DNA of 64,000 nt, taken from Polyodon spathula. Its lineage: Eukaryota; Chordata; Actinopteri; Acipenseriformes; Polyodontidae. The DNA lies in the NCBI RefSeq assembly GCF_017654505.1, contig NC_054539.1, positions 69,817,256 through 69,881,255 of the forward strand, read 5' to 3'. Numbering within the stretch: the first letter of the stretch is position 1; every line of letters starts with the position of its first letter. The translations under genes and the position numbers were made by a program. The notes below the pieces were generated by a model, which worked only from the letters and a program-made list of their open reading frames with translations, searched no databases and was not told where the DNA came from. Below, in pieces: positions 29,993 through 43,100 of the stretch.

Positions 29993-30124
29993 CTAGGTAG
30001 GCAGTGGGTCGTCATCACCCTTGCTGCATTTGCATTTGCAGCACAAGACAAATGGAGTGGCCAGAAGGAGGAAGGGAGAGGCCACCAACAGCAACAGACC
30101 AAACCCAGCAAAAATACCAACCAC
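29993..30124 (-). CDS. rnf144a: RNF144A coding exon 7 (C-terminal membrane anchor and stop)
   Basis: 132 bases, 43 codons plus TAG. Starts [20 protein letters not shown] and ends [14 protein letters not shown]. It forms the single hydrophobic tail anchor with a GxxxG-type pattern (GIFAG), followed by a Cys/Lys-rich cytosolic tail. Identity to the mammalian C-terminus is essentially complete. The acceptor (cttctcttgcag) is the first of four tandem copies of this intron/exon junction; the other three lie upstream in the intron and lack a usable AG at the correct position. Confidence 0.96.
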   Translation of the reverse strand: MVGIFAGFGLLLLVASPFLLLATPFVLCCKCKCSKGDDDPLPT

Positions 30125-31233
30125 CTGCAAGAGAAGAACAAAAAGATTTATACAACCCAAACCCAGCAAAAATACCAACCACCAGCAAGAGAACAGAAAT
30201 ATTTAAACAGCCCAAACCCAGCAAAAATACCAACTACTTGCAAGAGAACAGAAAGTCTGATTCGATTTAACAGCCAAACCCTGCAAAATACCAACCACCC
30301 GCAAGATAACAAAGTCTGATTTAAAACAGAATTTTTAAGTTCATCTTTTTATTTGGCTTTTAATGGGACTGCTTTCGTTATGGATGTTTTGCTGACTACT
30401 GGAGACAAACTCAGATGAAACTAGCTTTGGGAGAAGAGACATTATTACAGAATGCCCTGCACTGTTTTCAAGAAACATATTACTTTACCTTTGCTGTACT
30501 ATTTGTATATCACAGCAATATTTTTTCCCTACATATACCCAATAGTTTTGATATTTTTTATTCACACACCACAGATTAGTAAACTAGGTATTTGTTGTTT
30601 TTTTTCCCAAGTTTTACTTAGGAATGTTAGCCAGGAGACAGAGGTTTCCTCTTCTTAACATCGTGTGTGGTTCAGGCTCCCTCCTGCACCAACGCTAGGA
30701 CTCTTATTGAAATGAGTGGCGTATTGATACTGAGGGAACAGAAAACCAGCATTGTTGCAGGAGGGAGTGCGATCTGGATACACACTGCGATCCTTAGAAT
30801 TTCCTTAGATGAACGCTCAGGAGTAAATGTTGATGACCTATGATGTGTATTTCAATCGTTACTTTGTAAATATAATGCTGCTATACGGACAACACAGAAC
30901 ACAGCAAAGGCAACATCATGCTTTTCTGGTAAACTTTGCAGGGTGTTCTGGAACACTAAGCTTCCAGTTTTTTTCATTAGTACTTCTATCAGAAATCAGT
31001 CCCAGCATTACGGGTTAAAATAGTCCAAAATACATTTTTGGACTGCTTTTCCTTAGTTACTGCCTGACAAAATATTATTATTTACATAGTTAGGAAAGTG
31101 AAATATGTAACACGTATGCTGGCATATCCTGAAACTCACAGATTTGTGAAAATGCAGTGTGGTCTCTATTTCATTGCCTCTGTCCTAAAACTAAAAAGTG
31201 TGGTTATAACAGAAGCCAGAAGAGGGCGCTGTT

Positions 31234-31276
<43 letters not shown>

Positions 31277-34200
31277 CAACTTTGCATTTCAGGCTGTTTA
31301 AGAAACCCATACAGAAAAAGCCAACACTTTAATCTAGCTTTGGAATTACCTGAGCTACAGTATGTAGCTTCCAAACCATCAAGGTGCTGGGTAACAAACA
31401 AACAAACAAAACCTACCTTTGAATCACACTTGATCTGGCCTGCTGTGCTCTAATTTTCAATGTTTTTGGTCACTGAGCATTTCCATACCAAAAAAGCAGA
31501 AGTCTTGCTGGTAATCTTTATTTTGTTCGCTCAACATTTCAAGCAGTTGTGCACGGCAAGTCAGTCTGACAAATTCCAATTTTCTTAGAACTGTTCAAAA
31601 TGACAAAGGGTGCAAGAGAGCAAGGACTGTTTGCTGGAGATCCTGTCTCAATGAAGCTTTTGTTCATTCCCTACAAAGAATATATCAGTCCGTGACTGAT
31701 CTCCTGGATTTCCTGACAGGTACCGAATGAAGGCAAATTGTGCTCTGAGACAGCACACTTGTAAAGGATTGTGTTGTAGACTGAAAGGAGCTGTAAAAGG
31801 TAGCTAAACCTTGGTTTGCCCCAGATGTAAAGCGTTGACGTGAATGAGGTAATGTACAATTTTTAAAGGGCAGAGTCTATACCAGCCTACCTTGTGGCTT
31901 GCCTTCAGATACCCAATCCAAAAGAACCTCATTCACAATTAAACCGGCTCTTATTGGTTAATCTGTGCTGTACTGGGTTCTGTATGCCAAGAAAGATGAA
32001 ATGATGAATTGCTTGCTGGCTGGAAGTGTACTGTACCAATTCACATAAAGTGCGACAAAAAACATCTAAATTACCATTAGGCTCTGGAATCTTTCAAGTG
32101 TAACACCTAGTCATTATTTTTACATTCTGTATTACCAGCATGTACTGTAGCCGTATAGGTGAAACACAGAAGCCACTTAGTATCAGGAGGAAAACAGCAG
32201 CAGAAAAGTATAGGAATGCTATGAATACTGTCCCACTGTGGAAACAAATCACTCCATTCTGGGAAACTACCCAAATATTTACAGAAATGTGTGAAATAGT
32301 GGAGAAAACACTGCAGCTAAGGTAACTACCACCTAAAGACCCCACCTCTCTCCACAGTATTATACCAGTGAAGTCAGTAAATAATAAATTCAATTAATAC
32401 ATGTCTGTTGTAAACCATTTGTAAATCACTCTGAGCTTTTAGCTAGACAGTTGCTTGAATACATACTTTGAGCTGTTGCTTGTAAGCAATGTGTGAATGG
32501 TAGAGTTAGATTTTGCCCAAGGAGTTTTCTGAACAATGTAAATATGAAGTCAGTATCTCAAAGCACACGCGGTATAAACTCCCCTCATGAGGATGCTTAA
32601 ATATACGAATGATTATTGATCATGAGTTGTGGAAGGTCTGATTATTTCACCTTCAGATCTGTCTTAAGTATTAGTATCAAAGAAGTAGTATTTTAATTGT
32701 GCAAAATCTCAAGCTTTCTAAACACTGTAAAGTACTACTCAGACTGAGGAAATGGTGCACTTAAGACTGGAGAGGCAACCATAACTTAAAAGTGCTATCA
32801 TGTGAATTTCAGTGAGATTCTGAGATTGATCAACAAAATAGAGGACAGCACCTGCAGAGCAAAGACAAAGGGTTACAAATATCAGGCAGTGGTAAAGTGA
32901 ACAAGGGGGTCTCTAGACTGCTTATCCTAACAGTGGATACAGGGAGGATTATGTTTCATTTATTCAAGAATGAAAGTGGAAGCACTATAGCAAGTAAACT
33001 GGGCTTGACATGTTCTTTGTAGATTGAATGGCAAATATAAGAACATAAAATGTAGCTTTAAATTTATATTAATTTGTCTTACAGGTGCACATCTTGCCAG
33101 AAAAATAATCACAAATACCACTGGAAAGTCACTTGTGTCTGCTACAGTACTTGTATTACTGTGTGTTCAACGGATCATGTTTTACTGCATATAAATATAT
33201 TGCCGTGTCTACTATGAACCATGGCCATTATAAGCTAAAAACACGGACTGGCTTGTGTTGCTCAAAAAAATACTACTTGTGCTCAGTTTTGCTCCACCAA
33301 CTGCTCAGTTTAAATCAGACAGAGACTAATAGCAATGGCTACAACCAGGCACAGTGCGTGCAGGTAGAAGCCTTATGCCTGTCTCTTCAAAAGGATGAAT
33401 AAAAGTGATGAATGTGGTCACAGTAACGTCAGGCTGGTTTTGGGGTGTGAATCAACCACCATAGTCTTGTATCTTGGAAAGCGCTTTGTGATGGTGGTCC
33501 ACTATGAAAGGTGCTATATAAAAATAAAAACTATTATTATCCACTGAGGACAAAGATAAAAGACCTATTGTACAAGGAAAAACTGACCATTGGAGCATCT
33601 GCCATAAAAGAGGGATCTGAAATCAGAATTCAAAACCTCTCTTTATAAATGGAACATAAGAATTGCTAATGTGATCTGGGTACCTACTTGTGTTCTGTGC
33701 CAGATTACAGATGCCCTGGAGTGTCCAAGTTTGTTGCGACAAGGTCCTTTGTCATAATGTATCAATAGGAAATCATCCTGTTACACAAAGAACAAAAGTA
33801 CCATCAGCAGAGCCTAGCCCAAAGCTACAGCTACAGAACATGAGAACAGCTGTGATTCACACACAACCTAATGATAGCCAGGGGTGGCTAGAAACTCTTG
33901 TAATGTAATGAATTTATTTACTTCTGTAAGGAATTATTCAAGGGTTGCATTGCTTTTCTTTTTGGCCTATTGTCCATTGACAAAATGAATATTCAAAACA
34001 TCATGCACAGTCAAACCTGCTTAAAAATGACCACACAAGGAACAATCAAAAAGTGGTATGTTACGTTATTATACTAGCTCACGGAATGCAGGACATGTTT
34101 GAAATGAAAACAGATTTACTGTTAGAAAACAAATCTGAACAATCCGATTACAATTTACTCATACACATTTATGACATTAAAACCTTATTTTGAAATGTTA

Positions 34201-37200
34201 AAGTCAAACAGATGGATGTTGATTATTGTATTTATTATAAACATTATTACTTTTAAATCTCCTCACAACAATGCTTTGAAAACCTTTCCTTTTTCCATTG
34301 GTTCACAACAGGATTTTTAGGCGTACAGACACGTGGTCCTTCGTAGAGGTTTGACAGTACATGAGGTAGCTACATACAGCACTGTGACAGGGTAGCAGCG
34401 AGACAGACTCAGAAGCCAGGAAACTGCAGTACAAGCGCTAAAGCACACTTTAATAAACAAAAGTAACACAAAAGTATAAACAAAAAGGCACAAGGGCAAA
34501 AATAAAGGTTTAAACAAACATACAAAAACTGTTCAGACTGGGCAGAGCCTTCACTCAACTTTTAAAGGCAATACAGAGACACAAAAACAACACAGGTTGA
34601 CTCACCAAACTCCTCTCTCCAAATGGAGCCCTTGGCTCTCCTATTATGGGATGTGGCTGGAGGCTAATTAATCAATAATTAGCAATTACCTAATTCAGGC
34701 TCCAGCCACATTCTCATATGTTTTTGGCAGGAAGGAATTAACCTCATCCCTACCAAACTCCAATATATATGGGCAGCGCTCTCGCTCTGCCACAAGCATC
34801 CATAATGTATTCTTGGATGTTCAGTGGATTTTCATGTAAATGCAAAATTAGCTGGATTGAGGTACGACATGAAACACCAGCCACCTGTCATTTTCCAATA
34901 TGAAAAGCAAATCTGAATAATTTGTTTTGAATTTAGTCAGCACATTTATGACATTAACATATGGGTGTTGATTATTTTATTTACTATAAACATTACTTAG
35001 AATTAAAAAAGTATTTTTTAAATCATTTAATAAGAAATAGCTTACGATACCATAGATATATATATATATATATATTATTATATATATAATATATATATAA
35101 TATATATATATCTATATAAATATAAAAACAAAAACATGTCATAATAAAACTCCTTCTGATCTACCTGATAATGAAGACATTTGCCCTGTCTAGGGTGTAG
35201 GGAGCAGCCAGACTGGTAAGAGCTCATACTCACATCCAGAGACCCCAGGCAGTACCAGCAGAAGGCATGTTTACAGTTTTTGCACATCATTTGGGCGCAG
35301 CCTTCATCACGTTCGATATAGACTTTGCACTTCGGACACCTCTTGATCGGAGCATCATCTTCATCACTCTTATAGGATGAACTGAAACAGAAAGAAACAA
35401 CAAAACCAAATATGGATTTAATCTGTATTACCAACACGATTCTACATATTACTGTCTATAGGTTCTGATCACTGTATGATCAATTCCTTTATTTCTTTAT
35501 AAATGCCTTTTACAGTTTATCACACATACATAGAGAACAATTAACTGTGTCAAATACACTCATATTAATGTCGTTTCACAGGCACAACTTAATGACAGAG
35601 TTTTTAAAAAATGGTTTCCTTTACCAGATTTGCTCAGTCTCATGGCAATTTCACTGATTTTGGTTCAAATTTATCAGTGGGCTCTAACAAAAAAATGATG
35701 GTTAAAAATGTGACGGGCACATCCAGAATGACATTGTGTAAAAAAATTGTGGGCAACACAAACCAAGGCTTTGACAACAGCACATGCAGTATATTTGACT
35801 AAATGCATAGCACTTTTGTAGTCTTTCGGGAAACATGGGTAGAAAATACACTTTGAATTAAAGGAATGGTATCCAAGGATTTCAAATACATTTTCTTACC
35901 TCTTAGCACAAGCTATATTATCACTGGTATCCCTTTTTTGTTGAATATCTATCGATTAATTTAAGGCATTGAGTAAGATTTCAAGTCACATTAGTACACA
36001 TTCTGCCACTGAGTGATTTACAGGTATGGATGATTATTTTTTGTACAAATTTGGAATATACAGATATTCAAAAGATAACGCTATTATTTACTAAATTCCT
36101 TTCACTGTATTACATAATAAAAAAGCAGTGTCCACTTATTAAACTGAAGAGACAATTCATGGTTTATTGATTCCCATTAAATGACTTCTTTGGAACGATT
36201 TGCTCTAAACTTAGATTTTTTTCTGGGAAACCCATTTTTACATGAGACATTTCACTACAGTACTTTGATAAAAGACACATCTGCAATGCCCAAGGATGAG
36301 GTTTTTAACACAGTCTCAAATGAGTTACATTCATCTCCACAGAGGATGAACCAGACATAGGATGAGATTTTAATTGGGGGGTCATTTGTTTCTTACAGCA
36401 GTGTCCTAATTTAAGGGCACGTTTTCTTTAGGGACAATGAGTACATTAATAGTAAATTAATCATATTTAGGGCACCACTGAACTTGAGACAGACTGTCGA
36501 TTAAAGTCCTCAGAATATTTTTAAAGAGGAGATGACTATCTATACAGGGATACCACGATATTTAGAGAGCATGTAGTCCGAAACGTTATCCAGCAACAAA
36601 CTCCTCATCCAAGGTTGTACGGTTTTCCTAGAAAAAGGAGAACATTTCTGGTTGCCACTCTATGTGCACGACATCTTGCTAATTTAAATATTTAGCATAT
36701 TTTAAAAAGAGGAGACGACTATCTATTTAGGGATACCAAGATATTTAGTAAGTAAAAGGTCTGAGCAGTAAAGCCCCACCCCCAGTCTTGCTGTAAATCA
36801 TTTGTTGTTGCCGTCATTTGTACCAGTACTGTACATACACAAAGTGAAACTGAGACAAACAGACAGGCGGACATTCCAAATATCCCCATCAAGTTTCTTG
36901 ACAACTGTATAAGCTGTTACCTAGTTACCAGTATACTATGTGTAAAAAAGGAAGTGTGACATACAGATAGAGCAAACAGGCACCCTCCTGCCAGCACTCA
37001 GCCTCAGGAGATACGTTACCTTGTTTCTCCTGGAAGGAATGATGTCACAGGCACATTCTCTTGGCAGACCTGCTCAGGGTGCCAGTTTGCTTTGCAGGCA
37101 GAGCAGAACTCCAGGTTACAGGCTGTGCACTGGACCAGCTGCAAGGCAGGGGGCTCCATTTCATTCAGCTGACACACGGCTTGACAGGAGGAGGACGGGC

Positions 37201-39295
37201 ACCAGGTCCGACAAGGATCCAACAGAACCTCTGAGACAAAAACACTAGTCTTAATATACAGAGATTAGGTTTTTCTCAGGTACATGCATCAGTCTGTATT
37301 GAACTGAGATGGAACGCTTTTCATTTAAATTAGAGGCAAGAAGTGAAATCTCAATGTTCTGCATCATAAAATTTTCAAGTTTATGATGCAGTAAATGTAA
37401 GGTTCCCACATTCACCTTAGTTTCTTGCTTTGTTTTATCTTTCAACAAAACAAAAACAAAATAAAAGCTGCACTAGGCTAAATGTGAATATGATCTCAAC
37501 AGATATTTTATGTTACAGTACAAATCAGTTAGTGAATGCATTGAACTGAATGTTTTTGTTGTAAGTTATAAGTTGTACAACCAATGCATACCAATATGTA
37601 TAAATTAGGGTTTATAGTGCACAGTAAAGGCAGCCAGCATGAACTGAACGTGTGGAAACCCCTGGAGTTAAGAAACAAAAACAAACAGCCTCAATGTGAA
37701 GGAAGCTCCACTGCAATTGATATACTGGCATGATGTTTTAAAATGTTTTGTTATAATTATTCAATTATGTGATCCTAGAGCAGGTCTACACATGTGAACA
37801 CATTACAGAGTAAGTAGCGAAGTTCCATAGAAGCGTTATACCTCCCATGTTTAAATAACACGTCTGTAATTTCTCTGGGGTTTGAGATCTGTTCACTAAA
37901 TCAGTGGTTTTCAACATTTTCATCTCAAGTACCAGTGTTTCCAACAGGGCTGTTGTAAAACAGAGGCCTACCCGATTACAGCTGATTTTCTCACTGAAAA
38001 TGTGACAGCATCATCTAATTATTTGACAAGAGTTCACCACAATCAGCAACATAGAGTGGATCCTTTGGTTCCCCTCAGTAATTTTGAAAGTTCACAACAA
38101 ATACCTCTCATCATAATTTCTCATTACTCTGATTCAGTGGTACAAACAGATTGAGGCATTATGGTGCGATTGAGGGTGAGGAATCACATCATCATAGAGA
38201 GCAACTGCTGGTGTGCAAGCCTGTCACACACCAGTACTGGTAGGCGTAGCACAGGTTGAAAACCATGCTAGATCACTGCAGGGAGACCGATTAAAAACAA
38301 ACACATTTATATAACAAGAGCTCTGGCTTTTCAGTTCCGTACCACACCATGGATCGTTACTGCAGCGTTACCCGTTTGTCAATGCGGGCAATAATCCTTA
38401 CACTAGCAGTGCACTAAAGCGGCCATTTTGAAAAGCACTTTTAAACAGAGTTTAAAGTTAGAAGTGTAAAAAGTTATAAGGATGTTAACAATGGAAAGAA
38501 CTGACAGGCACGTTATTTAAACATGTGGACACAGTGTCAGTGCTGATAATTAATGAGAAGAGAAATAGACATAAGGTAGTTGATAGAGACAGTGGCATAA
38601 AACACAGCATTTGGTAAGCAATGGTCTGTTACTCCAACAGGCACCATATACTTTCACTGCTTAAAGTCCAGGCTGGTGTTCTGTCAGTTTTGTTAATTAA
38701 AAGCAGACAAATCCTTGCTGGTGCCTGATGGCACAAAGGAAAACAGAACCCTCTGTACATCTCTAATATTAAACTAATATTAATGCTGTCATCTTTATCA
38801 GCACTAAGAAAGACAAAATGTTTTGCCAGTTGCGATATTTAGATTTCTCACAGATTGTTTATAGGTCTTTGCTTAAAAACACATTTAGAAGACATGTTGA
38901 TAAGATCGGCCATCCAACAATGTGACAGCACACGCATAGCTCTTCATGCAACGCTGGCCTGACTGAATTCGCTCAAGGCAAGTAAGACCCACCACGTTGA
39001 ACACTTCTGTGTTTTGTTAATGCCACTGGTGGAATTACACTGAAAGTCTGGCATGTGTTCTCAATACTTTACAAACAGTTTCAAGGTTTTATACATAACC
39101 AAGTCACATTTTTTTTTTTTTTGTTATCTGTAATTCTACTCAACACATGATGCTAACTCATGTTATTCTTCTTAGTAAACATCACCTCTTTTCATTATTT
39201 AAAAAAAAAAAAAACAGGAAATTTGGTGCTGAAATACAATTGTTGATACTTTTAATGTGACTGGATTTTTACTATAACAACTATATATATATATC

Positions 39296-39375
<80 letters not shown>

Positions 39376-40145
39376 TTATTGAAAGGCCCACAGCCTTGTT
39401 GTGTGCATTTCATTTCTGAATGTACTGCGGTGTTTGCAACCTGCCACCCCACACTAATAAAGACCATGCATGAGAGGCCCACCATAGTACACAGTATGGA
39501 AAAGTACAACGACATACATTTTAAAATGCAAAAATAACTGAACTATTTGTCTTTTTCTATCTACCTAGCCATACATTTTGATTAGGTTTATGCAGAACTT
39601 TTTTTCCAGTTGAAAAGAACCCACCCGTAATTTCCCCTTGTGACCTAGCTTTTGATAGAGCTAAGTCAATCTGATAAGAACTGTAACGAAAGCACACTCA
39701 AAACCAGACAGACAAGGTCTGAAAAGCTCTTGCTTGTTTGATTGTGTTCCACAGGCTTGCATGATGCTATTTTAAGCGTGGTCAAAGTCCAAAACTCAAA
39801 ATTCATCCGGGTTCAGACTGAACTGGAAGGTGGATACCAAGTTTCCTGACAACAACTGAAAAGAAACTCAAGGTGACTTTCGGCACAGAATATGTGTAGT
39901 CAATCTGATTCAGGTCGACAGTTGCAATAAATACCTTCTAAGGCAAACCTAAGGAGATTAAAAGGAAAAGTGCAGTTGCTTTTTCTTCAGGCTTGGTGCC
40001 CAATCTTCCCACTTCCAGGCTTCTTTTGAGCCTTTCATGCATGCAGAACCTGGCAAGGTTGGTACTCCATTGGTTATGCCATCAATCAGGGCAAGCTCTC
40101 AGCAAAAAGCTATTGATTTTATTACAATATTTAATATTTAATATA

Positions 40146-40181
<36 letters not shown>

Positions 40182-43100
40182 GCACGATTTACTGTACAAC
40201 TTGCTGTGATGCTCGGTACAAAAACTCACATGACTTCCAGAAGAAATTTCTAGTTTTAAATGCATTTCTGAAACTGTGTTTAGTTTATATGTGTAAACTA
40301 TTTTAAAAGAAAAAGCAAACATACCAACACTCAGAGACTGTTTCCTGACATGAATCTTACAAAGCAATTTCCTTATGTAAGAAACAATAACTTACCTCGT
40401 TCAAACTGTAACTTCTTATATCTTTGCAAAATGTCTTCTTCCACCATGCACTCAATCTGTTAAAACATAAGAAATACGAGCAGTGGTAAAATCCGAACCT
40501 CAGCACTTACATGGCATCCTCTGATACTGTCATAAACACAGTTTCAGGTGGTAAAGCTTTACTATCTTTAGGATTCCTATTGCAGTAACGATTTTTTCAT
40601 CATTTTAAACTAATAAGATTGTATTACTAGAACAGTGTTAAAGAACTATAAAGATACCTCAGCAGAGAGCACAATGAACAGGTTATATACCGCGCCAGCT
40701 ACAATTTTACAATGGTACTTTTTTAAACACCTCAGTTAATTAGAATTTAACATGGAAATGATTTAATTATATCACCCAATTAACAGTCATGTACCTGCAA
40801 CACAGTATAAAAGATGAACTCGCTAGGTTGCAATTAAAATTAAACCAAGATACTTTGCCTTGCCTTTGATTATGGCATTTGCTTGTAGTATAACAGAACA
40901 TACATTTTCCTTGCAAGCCAAATTTGCCAGGTAAAAATGCAATGCATATAAATATTTGTGTTGCCAAAAGAACATATTGAGCTGCGGTATTCTCACAAGT
41001 TCATATTGAGCTGTGGTATTCTCACAAGTTCTAGTAGTGATTTAAAGCTCCCCAACATAATAACATAATAATATATTTATTTTTATATAGCGCCTTTCAT
41101 AGTGGACCACCATCACAAAGCACTTTACAGAAGTAGGCTGTGAACTGTGCATGATATGCAGAGTCACTTACAATAGGACATTGATTTAACATCTCAACCG
41201 CAGGGTGGAGCACAAGCAGGTTGAGTGACTTGCTCAGGGTCACTCAGTGAATCAGTCCATGGCAGTGGTGGGATTTGAATTGGTAACCTTCTGGACTTTA
41301 ACCACTGGACCACTCAGCTGTGTTTGTCCCTATTTTATTCTTAAAGGAACTACTTTTTTCCCCCCTGCCGAAATTGCTTTTTCTATGTAATATATATTTG
41401 ACTTGAGTCACTATTTGTGACTAGTTTTGTAATAATGATCTTGTAGCTACTTTTCCTCATGGACGGTTTCCTTTTCTGTTTCAAGAATGCTGCACTGCCA
41501 ACATCACAGTCCCTGTTAGTTCTCCAATTCACAGCTCAACTTTCATTTCTTGAAATGTTAGGGCACCCATACCAGATGAACAACCTGCATATTAAAGTAT
41601 AACATGTTTTGAAAGAGATAGGTATTCAAATTAAGTCAGAGGTGTAAATCTAGTTCGCACAGTTGGATCTTTTATCAATTCTCTGCAGCTTCCAGCAGCT
41701 TAAATACTATTTGTAGAACACACAATATAAACAGTCTTGAAATTTCCTTTACAGCGACAGGTATACTTCTAAATACTGACCGTAAGCAAATAGTTTTGAT
41801 CTTAGGGATAGCAGGCTAAGATAGTTCTGCGTTTACTTAGAACAACTGAGGTGTGCCATTATAAAAATATTGACTGGAGTTGAGGCTTGGAGGAAAATTA
41901 TTGCACAGAAGACTGCAAATTTTTATGAGACAGAAGTGCACATTCCCCACTGGGGATCACTTTCAATTCAGGGGTATTTTTTTTTTTTTTTTTTCACAAA
42001 ACCATTAAAAACTCCAATCAATCTGTTTTATTGAAACTTTTTAAAGTTCAGTTTCACAAATGACAGGTTTAAGTACTGGATCTTTACACTGAACAGGGGT
42101 ATGACATCACAAGAAAATTCAGTGAGTAAGCAATGCAGACAACAAAGCAAATACATTCCTTACTGAATTCATTTTGTGATCAATATCTGAGTTCAGTTTA
42201 AAACGGTCATTGAATGGTTAACAATAGTAACTAAAATTCAAGCGTGCATACTTGACACTCCTACTTCTGGTCTAGATAGTGTTTGATATTTCTGGCGTAC
42301 CAGAAACCTGCTATTAGGTTGCCATGGTAATACAATCATAAAAAATAACATCCCAGACAATACCTCGTTTTCTTGTAAATGACCGTGTTGCGGACAGGCA
42401 GCATCGGGACAGCTAATAGCCACTTCCAGGCCCTCTCTGATCAGGAGTTCCACATACTGTTTTAGGCACTGTAGGCAACACAGAGGATGGACTATAAATG
42501 TATCTGTGCTTATGAATTAATAAAGATTCCCCTGAATAATGTAAAACAATTTGCTTTAATTTCTACATTAGGGAAGCCAGAAGATGAAAAGATACAGATA
42601 ACACCCTTCTTATTCTCCTTTTTGTGGTTCTCTTCAGCCACACTCGCCAGCATCGAAACTCGATAATAACTGCTTTCATGTGACGCGTTCACAGCTGGGG
42701 GGTGGGGGCCGTTCTATTGAGTGAAATATCTGTCTACAGGCAATTAAAACCTGCCTCTTTACTGAAGGCAGCAATTTAAATAATCATCCGTTGGTCTTGA
42801 GTTTGTTTTAATGGAAAAGCGACAAATTAAAATGAACCCCTTCAAATTAACACCACAAATTAGCATCAAATGAATACATCCATCTACTACCAACGATTTT
42901 TGTGCGGTGTGCTGCTCGATGATTGTGGTAGCCAGTAGGTTTTAGACAAGATGAATTTCAACACACGTTAAAGCCCTTGTCTATGCACGACTAATGAGTT
43001 GTCTATCAGGGACTACTGTCTGCAACAACAATGACACGTCATTAACCTGCAAAGACGGTTTTCATCTTAATAACAGTCCACTGAAGGTATCGCTATTATT

